DNA of 42,405 nt from Bacillota bacterium. Lineage in GTDB: Bacteria > Bacillota > Clostridia > Clostridiales > Clostridiaceae. The stretch is taken from the NCBI GenBank assembly GCA_030705885.1, contig JAUZPN010000006.1, positions 1-42,405 on the forward strand, in the 5' to 3' direction. The translations under genes were made by a program, and so were the position numbers. Positions within the stretch are counted from its first letter, which is position 1, and each line of letters begins with the position of its first letter. This document shows positions 15,496-22,781 of the stretch, piece after piece. The notes beneath the pieces were generated by a model that saw only the letters and a program-made list of their open reading frames with translations, made no database searches and was not told where the DNA came from.

Positions 15496-17355
15496 ATGAA
15501 GAGATCAAAAAGTATTTTATTGGGAATTGTGGTAATAGGTATATCTATAACTACAAATTTTAGCTCAGGTGGGTTTGTTGTAAATGCTTCAACTACACCT
15601 GATATAGCAATTAATATTGATCCTACAGCTGAAAGATCAGCAATAAGTCCATATATTTATGGATTAAATCAATGTAGTTCTAATAGTACTCTATATAATA
15701 ATACAACTGTGAATTCAAGAAGACAAGGAGGAAATAGATTTACAGCCTATAATTGGGAGAATAACTATTCTAATGCAGGAAGCGATTGGAAATATGAAAG
15801 CGATGACTATCTATCCATGGATTTACCTGCTGATAAAAAGAATCAACCTGCGTCAGTTGTTACCTCATTTCATGACAAGAATTTGGCTGATAAAGTGCCA
15901 TATTCATTAGTTACCCTTCAGGCTGCAGGAATGGTGTCAGCTGATGGTAGTGGACCGATTGCTAAAAGTGATTTTGGTTCACCTGCTAAATTTAAAAAAG
16001 TTCAATTTAGTAAAAATTCACCTTTTTCACTTACACCAGATCTTACAGATGATACTGTATATATGGACGAATTTGTAAATTATTTAGTTAATAAATATGG
16101 CAAAGCATCAACTGCTACAGGTATAAAAGGATATTCTATTGATAATGAACCAGATTTATGGAGCAGTACTCATGCAGAGATTTATTCTGCACCAGTTACA
16201 TGTAAAGACCTTCTTGATAAAAACATTGCTTTATCAAAATCAGTTAAAAAAGTAGATCCTTCTGCTGAAATATTTGGACTAGCAAGTTATGGTTTTGCTG
16301 GATATTTAAGTCTTCAAAGTGCTAGTGACTGGGATAGTATAAAAAGCAGTGGGAATTATTCTTGGTTTCTTGACTATTATCTTGATACTATGAAAAAAGC
16401 ATCAGATGCTCAAGGTCAAAGGTTACTTGATGTGCTTGACCTTCATTGGTATCCGGAGGCTATGGGCGGAGGAAAGAGAATAACAGATAATGATGTTACA
16501 AATATTGATGAAAATAAAGCAAGAATTCAAGCACCAAGGACATTATGGGATTCAACATATAAAGAGGACAGTTGGATTGGTCAATGGGGAAGCCAATATT
16601 TGCCACTAATACCAAACGTACAAAAATCTATTGATAAATATAATCCTGATACAAAGCTATCTTTTTCTGAATATAATTATGGCGGAGAAAGTCATATTTC
16701 TGGAGGTATTGCTGAAGCTGATGTACTTGGGATATTTGGGAAATATGGTGTTTATTTTTCGACTATGTGGCCAATGAGCACTGACAGCAGTTATATTCAA
16801 TCAGGAATTAATCTTTATACAAATTATGATGGTAAAGGCGATAAATATGGTGATATGAAGGTAAAGGCAGAAACATCAGATAATGAGAATAGTTCAGTAT
16901 ATTCTTCAATTACTAAAAGCGATGATGGCAAGCTTCATATAATACTTCTTAATAAAAATTATGATAATTCTGAAACATTTGATTTCAATATTGCAGGTGA
17001 AACTAATTACGTTTCTGGAAAGGTTTACGGCTTTGATGGAACCAGTGCTGCAATCACTGAAAAAAGTGGGATTAACAATATAATTGGTAATAAATTTAAT
17101 TATACAGTTCCTCCTCTTACAGCATTACACATAGTACTTGATTGTGAAAATGTAAAATATGGAGATTTAAATTCAGATGGTATAATTGATATAAAAGATT
17201 ATGCTATATTGAGAGATATGATATTAAAAAGAAAAACAGTAAAAGATAATCCAGCTGGAGATGTTAGCAAAGATGGAAAAATTAATGTGTTTGATTATCT
17301 AATTCTTAAAAATTATTTGGCTGGAAAAATAAATTCATTACCAGTAAATAAATAA
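15496..17355 (+). CDS. GH44 endoglucanase/xyloglucanase with dockerin
   Basis: The 619-residue secreted protein has a signal peptide (1-31) and a GH44 domain to about residue 550. Markers are the N-terminal SPYIYGLNQ, RRQGGNRFTAYNWENN, IDNEPDLW with Glu218 (acid/base) and FSEYNYGG with Glu392 (nucleophile). Family 44 enzymes cut beta-1,4-glucans with mixed activity on xyloglucan. The dockerin follows directly with no extra domain; its repeats are in reversed order compared with the preceding enzymes: IDIKDYAIL first and INVFDYLIL second. The ATG follows AGAGGG, 23 bases after the cohesin gene. Spacing places it in the same operon. Confidence 0.92.
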   Translation: MKRSKSILLGIVVIGISITTNFSSGGFVVNASTTPDIAINIDPTAERSAISPYIYGLNQCSSNSTLYNNTTVNSRRQGGNRFTAYNWENNYSNAGSDWKYESDDYLSMDLPADKKNQPASVVTSFHDKNLADKVPYSLVTLQAAGMVSADGSGPIAKSDFGSPAKFKKVQFSKNSPFSLTPDLTDDTVYMDEFVNYLVNKYGKASTATGIKGYSIDNEPDLWSSTHAEIYSAPVTCKDLLDKNIALSKSVKKVDPSAEIFGLASYGFAGYLSLQSASDWDSIKSSGNYSWFLDYYLDTMKKASDAQGQRLLDVLDLHWYPEAMGGGKRITDNDVTNIDENKARIQAPRTLWDSTYKEDSWIGQWGSQYLPLIPNVQKSIDKYNPDTKLSFSEYNYGGESHISGGIAEADVLGIFGKYGVYFSTMWPMSTDSSYIQSGINLYTNYDGKGDKYGDMKVKAETSDNENSSVYSSITKSDDGKLHIILLNKNYDNSETFDFNIAGETNYVSGKVYGFDGTSAAITEKSGINNIIGNKFNYTVPPLTALHIVLDCENVKYGDLNSDGIIDIKDYAILRDMILKRKTVKDNPAGDVSKDGKINVFDYLILKNYLAGKINSLPVNK

Positions 17356-17415
17356 CTGATTATATTAAAAGTGAAATTATATAGATTAAAACAAATATGG
17401 GGGAGGTTAAATTTA

Positions 17416-19062
17416 ATGAGAAAAATTGCTACGTTAGTAACAATTGCAGGAATTATGGTTACACAAATGTTTTCTGCAGTACCTGCTATGGCGGATACAA
17501 ATCAAAATTATGCAGATGCTTTTCAAAAATCAATTTTATTTTATGAAGCCCAATGGTGTGGACCTGATGCAGGAGATAACAGACTTCCATGGCGTTCAGC
17601 ATGTCATACTGAAGATGGAAAGGATGTTGGTTTAGATTTAACAGGAGGTTTTCATGATTGCGGAGATCATGTAAAATTTCAAATTACTAATCAATATGCA
17701 GCAGCAACTTTAGGCTGGGACTATTATGAATTTAAAGATACATTTAAGGCAAAAGGTCAGGATCAATATATGCTTCATATATTAAAGCATTTTACTGATT
17801 ACTTCTTAAAATTACACACAGATAGAAATACTCTTTATTATGATGTAGGAAATGGTGATATTGACCATTCTTATTGGGGACCTCCTGAATTACAAGATAC
17901 TATACAGCCAAATTCGAGACCTACTATGGGCAAAATAACACCAAACAATCCAGGTTCTGATATATGCGGCGGAACAGCTGCAGCACTTGCAATAATGTAT
18001 TTAAATTATAAGGATATTGATTCGACTTATGCAAATAAGTGCTTAACAGCTGCTAAGGAAATTTATGACCTGGGAAATAATTATAGAGGTTTAAGCAAGC
18101 AGTTTGGAGGTTATTATACTTCATCAAATTATTGGGATGACTTAGCATGGGGCGGAGTATGGCTTTATCAGGCAACTAATGATAAAACTTATTTAACTAA
18201 TGCTGAAACTATTTTACAGCAGAATAATGTAAGTCAATATTATGCTTTTAACTGGACACACTGCTGGGATAATGTGCTTGGTGGTACATTAGTTGAACTA
18301 GCAAAGGTCACAAATGATCAAACTTATAAAACTGTTGCTGAAGGTGGTTTCAGACATTGGATGAATGATGTTTCAAAATCATCAGGCGGGTTGTGTTCTT
18401 TCCAGACTTGGGGAAATTTAAGATATGTTACAGCTGAATGCATGACTATGCTTGCATATAATAAGACATTCCCTAATCAATCATATGTAAATTTTGCAAA
18501 AGGTCAAATTGATTATATTTTAGGAAATAATCCAAAAGGTATGTCTTATGAAGTAGGGTATGGAAGTAATTATCCTAAATTCCCACATAACAGAGCAGCC
18601 AGCGGCAGAAAAGAATTTGCACCATATAATGAATCTAAAAAACAGCCAGAATTAAATATAATATATGGTGAATTAGTTGGAGGACCAAGCAGTAGTGACA
18701 GCTATAATGATGATATAGAAGATTATACTTATTCAGAAGGCGGTATTGATTACAATGCAGGTTTTGTTGGTGCACTTGCAGGACTTACAGAAGTTTATGG
18801 ACAAAGTCAGACTCCAAGTGTTATACCAGGACTTCAAGCTGCTAAATGGTTAAAAACTACACCAACACCAACTCCTACACCTTCTGGTCTTCTAGGAGAT
18901 TTAAATAAAGATGGTGTTGTTAATAATACTGATTTAGCATTACTTAGAAATTATCTTCTTAATCATAAAGGAACTATTGATAAGAGTATTTGGGATGTTA
19001 ATAAAGATAATAAAATTAATGTTTTAGATTATCTTAAATTAGGGAAAATTATAAAGTCATAA
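17416..19062 (+). CDS. GH9 endoglucanase with dockerin, no CBM (Cel9M-type)
   Basis: The 548-residue protein has a signal peptide (1-26, cleavage after PAMA), a GH9 domain directly after it, a Thr/Pro linker (TPTPTPTPS) and a dockerin. Glu441 in YTYSEGGIDYNAGF is the general acid. The base motif reads HDCGDH (Asp81, Cys82, Asp84), where GH9 enzymes normally have Ala between Asp and Gly. The lack of any CBM resembles Cel9M of C. cellulolyticum. The dockerin is of the reversed type: VNNTDLALL first and INVLDYLKL second. The ATG at 17416 follows GGGGGAGG by nine bases; an upstream in-frame GTG (17371) would add 15 residues in front of a normal signal peptide and is rejected. Confidence 0.92.
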   Translation: MRKIATLVTIAGIMVTQMFSAVPAMADTNQNYADAFQKSILFYEAQWCGPDAGDNRLPWRSACHTEDGKDVGLDLTGGFHDCGDHVKFQITNQYAAATLGWDYYEFKDTFKAKGQDQYMLHILKHFTDYFLKLHTDRNTLYYDVGNGDIDHSYWGPPELQDTIQPNSRPTMGKITPNNPGSDICGGTAAALAIMYLNYKDIDSTYANKCLTAAKEIYDLGNNYRGLSKQFGGYYTSSNYWDDLAWGGVWLYQATNDKTYLTNAETILQQNNVSQYYAFNWTHCWDNVLGGTLVELAKVTNDQTYKTVAEGGFRHWMNDVSKSSGGLCSFQTWGNLRYVTAECMTMLAYNKTFPNQSYVNFAKGQIDYILGNNPKGMSYEVGYGSNYPKFPHNRAASGRKEFAPYNESKKQPELNIIYGELVGGPSSSDSYNDDIEDYTYSEGGIDYNAGFVGALAGLTEVYGQSQTPSVIPGLQAAKWLKTTPTPTPTPSGLLGDLNKDGVVNNTDLALLRNYLLNHKGTIDKSIWDVNKDNKINVLDYLKLGKIIKS

Positions 19063-19095
19063 AAAAATGTATTGCTAAAAGGTGGGAAAAGTACA

Positions 19096-20382
19096 ATGAG
19101 AAAAAAAATAAGTTCAATAATAATGTCAGTTTTGCTTTTTGTAAGTACGTTTACCTTTAGTAATTTTCAAGCAATATCAGTTAAAGCTGATACAACTTCA
19201 GACAGTACTGCAGGTATAAATTGGATGAATAACTCCAAATATTTTGCACTAGGAGCGAATTATGCCTGGCAGGATTGGGGAAATGATTTTAATGACAATG
19301 GATGGGATCAAAGATATCCTAAATTAAAAGCAACTTTAGATGATATGGCTTCTCAAGGAATACACTCAGTTAGATGGTGGGTATTCTGCAACATGTGGGC
19401 ATCACCTTTGTTTACAAGCACAGATGGTAAAGGTGTATGTACAGGATTACCATCAAAATGGGTGGATCATATGAAAGAAATAACCGATTATGCTTACTCA
19501 AAAGATATGAAAATCTATTATACATTTACAAGCTTCGATGTAGCTACAAATACTAATGATTTTTATCATGGAACTATAATAGATAACTTAGATATTCGTA
19601 AAAGCTTTATTGATAATGCTGTTACTCCAATAGTACAAGGCCTTGGAAATAATCCAGGTGTAATGGGATGGGATATAATAAATGAACCAGAATGGGTAAT
19701 TTCTAGTGCAGATAATGGATGCCCTAATGGAAAATGTACTCCATATAGTTTAGCTACGATGAGATCTTTTGTTAAAGATATGGCTGATTGTATTCATAAA
19801 TATGCTAAACAGCCAGTAAGTGTCGGCAGTGCAAGCATGAAATGGCTTGGAGGACAATATCCTAATTTCTGGGCAGGTCTTGGACTTGATTTCTATGACT
19901 TCCATTGGTATGATTGGGCAACACCTTATTTTAATCCTCTTAAGATTACAGCAGCAAGTTTAAATCTTGATAAGCCAGTAATTATTGGAGAGATGATGCC
20001 TGATTTAAGTACATCTACAGACCCGCAAGTAAAATCAATGACACATGAACAGGTACTTGAAGGCATTTTGAAGAATGGATATGGCGGATATATGCTTTGG
20101 TCTTGGACAGATACAAGCGGATTTAATTGTGAAGGTAAAACGACACCATATTTTGCTGAATTTAAAAACCTTCACCCTGCATTAAATATTGATAATATAA
20201 AAGTAATTACAGGTGATCTTAATGATGACAGCAAAGTTGATAGTGCTGACTATTTATTATTAAAAAATTATTTGATAAACAGAAGTACTAAAATTGATAC
20301 AAAAGCAGCAGATGTAAATAATGATGGTAAGATTAATGTCTTAGATTATCTTAAATTAAGAAGACTAATAATAAATGCATAA
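19096..20382 (+). CDS. GH5-like hydrolase with dockerin, candidate beta-mannanase
   Basis: The 428-residue protein has a signal peptide (1-31), a TIM-barrel glycoside hydrolase domain to about residue 365 and a dockerin. Glu197 in GWDIINEPEW is the expected acid/base, His270 sits in DFHWYDW, and Glu299 in VIIGEMMP is the expected nucleophile, the clan GH-A pattern. The WWVFCNMWASP region differs from the GH5_1 enzyme at 8284. Dockerin-bearing GH5 mannanases occupy a similar place in related clusters, but the substrate is not proven by sequence; a glucanase remains possible. The dockerin is of the reversed type (VDSADYLLL then INVLDYLKL). The ATG at 19096 with AAAAGGTGGG upstream is preferred over a TTG at 19072. 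Confidence 0.85.
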   Translation: MRKKISSIIMSVLLFVSTFTFSNFQAISVKADTTSDSTAGINWMNNSKYFALGANYAWQDWGNDFNDNGWDQRYPKLKATLDDMASQGIHSVRWWVFCNMWASPLFTSTDGKGVCTGLPSKWVDHMKEITDYAYSKDMKIYYTFTSFDVATNTNDFYHGTIIDNLDIRKSFIDNAVTPIVQGLGNNPGVMGWDIINEPEWVISSADNGCPNGKCTPYSLATMRSFVKDMADCIHKYAKQPVSVGSASMKWLGGQYPNFWAGLGLDFYDFHWYDWATPYFNPLKITAASLNLDKPVIIGEMMPDLSTSTDPQVKSMTHEQVLEGILKNGYGGYMLWSWTDTSGFNCEGKTTPYFAEFKNLHPALNIDNIKVITGDLNDDSKVDSADYLLLKNYLINRSTKIDTKAADVNNDGKINVLDYLKLRRLIINA

Positions 20383-20400
20383 TAACAATTTATAAAATCT

Positions 20401-20435
20401 AAGCTTAGATTTGATTTACTATCAAGTCTAAGCTT
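20401..20435 (+). other. Intra-operon hairpin between GH5 and GH9 genes
   Basis: A 15-bp stem AAGCTTAGATTTGAT/ATCAAGTCTAAGCTT (one G-U pair) has the loop TTACT. Only two Ts follow the stem before TTAAAAATTTT, so termination would be weak at best. It may be a processing or stabilising structure. Confidence 0.7.
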
Positions 20436-20466
20436 TTAAAAATTTTAAAATGGGGGATTAATATTT

Positions 20467-22659
20467 ATGAAAAAATGTATTGCTATTGTTGTAGCTGCAG
20501 CTGTTTTAGCAACATCATGCGTGTTCCCGGTAAGTAGTTCAACTAGAGCAGAAGCAGCTGTGACTACAACATCTGTAACACCAACAATTAAACCAACAGC
20601 TTCGCCGACACCAACAGCTAAATTAACATCTTCACCAACACCAGCCTCAACTATATCTACATCAACTCTAGTTGCAGCAAACTATAACTATGTAGATGCT
20701 TTTGCAAAATCGATTTTATTTTATGAAGCTAACTGGAGTGGTCCTGATGCAGGAAATAACAGACTAAAATGGAGAGGACCATGCGATTTAACAGATGGTA
20801 AAGATGTAGGAGTAGACTTAACAGGAGGTTTTCATGATGCAGGTGATCATGTAAAATTTGGACTTCCAGAGGCATATGCAGCATCAACCTTAGGATGGTC
20901 ATATTATGAGTTTAAAGATGAATTTGCAAAGAGTGGACAAGATAAATATATGCTTAATATATTAAAACACTTTACAGATTATTTTCTAAAAAGCTATGTA
21001 AACAAAACTACATTTTATTATCAATGTGGTGATGGAACTTTAGATCATTCATATTGGGGACCTCCAGAACTTCAAACAACAGAACGTCCTACACTGTTTG
21101 TAGCAACACCTGAAACACCAGCTTCTGATGTGTGTGGAAATACAGCTGCTGCACTTGCACTTATGTCAATAAACTACAAATCAGTAGATCCAGTTTATGC
21201 AGCAAAATGTTTAACAGCAGCAAAAGATTTGTTCAGCTTTGGTGATAAATACAGAGGTTTAAGTAAAAGCGGAGGTTTTTATGAAGCTTCAGGATATATT
21301 GATGATTTATGCTGGGGAGCAATATGGCTTTATCTAGCTACAAATGACAATACTTATTTAACAAAGGTTGATTCATTACTTGCGGAAAAAGGAATAACTG
21401 GTGATAATTCTTATTCAAATCACTGGACACACTGTTGGGATGATGTATTTGGTGGTGTATTTGTAAAACTTGCTCAAATAACATCAAATCCAAAATATAA
21501 AGCAATAGCAGAAGAAAATCTTAATTATTGGATGAGCGGAGTTCAGACTACTGCTGGAGGACTAAAATATATTAATTCATGGGGAGCATTAAGGTATACT
21601 GCAGCTGAGTGTTTAATGTCTGTTGTATATTATAAGACATCAAAGCAGCAAAAGTATTTAGATTTTGCAAAAGGGCAGATAAACTATATGCTTGGAACGA
21701 ATCCAGAAAAAATGTCGTATGAAGTTGGTTTTGGAACTAATTATCCTAAATTCCCTCATCATAGGGCAGCAAGCGGAAGAATGGAATCAGCACCAGCATA
21801 TGAAAAGAAAACACAGCCTGAGAAACATTTATTATATGGAGCATTAGTTGGAGGACCTAGTGATGATGATACTTATGTTGATGATGTTGATGAGTATGAA
21901 CATTCAGAGGTTGCTATAGATTATAATGCAGGATTTGTGGGTGCACTTGCAGGTGTATCAAATTATTATGGTGCAGATCAAAAGCCTCTTCCAACACCAG
22001 GTATTGAACCAACAACTTCACCTATTTTTGTTGAAGCAAATGTAATGAAGGAAGATACTCAGGGAATTACAATACAAGCATTTATTCATAATGATGCATC
22101 TCTTCCACCTCATTATGAAAGCGGGTTATCATTTAGATATTTTGTTGATTTAACTGAATACTATGAACATGGAGGTTCAGTTGATGATTTAACAGCAGAA
22201 GTAAATTATGGACCAAATGGCGGTCAAATATCTAAACTTATTCCTTGGGATAAGACAAAGCATATTTATTATATTGAAGCAAGCTGGCCAACCAGTGAAA
22301 TTTATGGAAAGCTAGAATTTCAGTTTGTAATAGCTGGGTATAATTTGAAGTGCTTCGACTCAACCAATGATTTTTCAAGAAAAGGATTAACCTCACTTAC
22401 AAATACTATTAGCAGCTATATACCAGTTTATAAAAATGGAATTAAAGTATTTGGCAGTGAACCTAGTAACTCAAATATTATAGTTGGTGATCTTAATGGA
22501 GATCATAAGGTCAATGTTTTAGATTACTTGAAATTAAAAAATTATTTAGCAAAGCCAAGCGGAACTGTTGATACAAATGTATGGGATATCAATAAAGATG
22601 GTATAATTAATATCAACGATTATGCTGCACTTAGAAAATTACTTTTAAGTAGAAAATAA
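20467..22659 (+). CDS. GH9 endoglucanase with CBM3c and dockerin (Cel9G-type)
   Basis: The 730-residue protein has a signal peptide (cleavage near residue 30), then an unusual Thr/Pro linker of about 35 residues, a GH9 domain (about 74-510), a CBM3c (about 518-645) and a dockerin (from 674). Asp124 and Asp127 in FHDAGDHVKF and Glu481 in EHSEVAIDYNAGF are the catalytic residues. The dockerin order is VNVLDYLKL then ININDYAAL. The N-terminal linker joins the signal peptide directly to the catalytic domain, as if an N-terminal module had been lost. The ATG follows TGGGGGA. It is preceded by a hairpin at 20401 and followed by one at 22707. Confidence 0.92.
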   Translation: MKKCIAIVVAAAVLATSCVFPVSSSTRAEAAVTTTSVTPTIKPTASPTPTAKLTSSPTPASTISTSTLVAANYNYVDAFAKSILFYEANWSGPDAGNNRLKWRGPCDLTDGKDVGVDLTGGFHDAGDHVKFGLPEAYAASTLGWSYYEFKDEFAKSGQDKYMLNILKHFTDYFLKSYVNKTTFYYQCGDGTLDHSYWGPPELQTTERPTLFVATPETPASDVCGNTAAALALMSINYKSVDPVYAAKCLTAAKDLFSFGDKYRGLSKSGGFYEASGYIDDLCWGAIWLYLATNDNTYLTKVDSLLAEKGITGDNSYSNHWTHCWDDVFGGVFVKLAQITSNPKYKAIAEENLNYWMSGVQTTAGGLKYINSWGALRYTAAECLMSVVYYKTSKQQKYLDFAKGQINYMLGTNPEKMSYEVGFGTNYPKFPHHRAASGRMESAPAYEKKTQPEKHLLYGALVGGPSDDDTYVDDVDEYEHSEVAIDYNAGFVGALAGVSNYYGADQKPLPTPGIEPTTSPIFVEANVMKEDTQGITIQAFIHNDASLPPHYESGLSFRYFVDLTEYYEHGGSVDDLTAEVNYGPNGGQISKLIPWDKTKHIYYIEASWPTSEIYGKLEFQFVIAGYNLKCFDSTNDFSRKGLTSLTNTISSYIPVYKNGIKVFGSEPSNSNIIVGDLNGDHKVNVLDYLKLKNYLAKPSGTVDTNVWDINKDGIININDYAALRKLLLSRK

Positions 22660-22706
22660 TATGCTATCCTTGGATAGTGTAGAAATTAAATCTTTACTCT
22701 TCTGCG

Positions 22707-22734
22707 AAACTGTAGGGACTTATTCCTACAGTTT
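22707..22734 (+). other. Intra-operon hairpin without U-tract, copy 2
   Basis: The stem AAACTGTAGG/CCTACAGTTT has an eight-base loop and is followed by ATACTTATTT. Stem and flanks resemble the hairpin at 14783-14815. A smaller hairpin TATCC/GGATA lies about 35 bases upstream. Confidence 0.7.
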
Positions 22735-22781
22735 ATACTTATTTAAAGGGATAAAAAAAATTAATTAATGGGGGAATTATT

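Noticed and set aside
17371-17415. Upstream GTG start for the GH9 gene at 17416
   Set aside because: A GGGGGAGG lies directly before the ATG at 17416 and a normal signal peptide begins there.
20467-20530. Lipoprotein signal (ATSC) in the Cel9G-type enzyme
   Set aside because: The -3 position is Ala rather than the usual Leu, and a normal signal peptidase site (AEA) follows.
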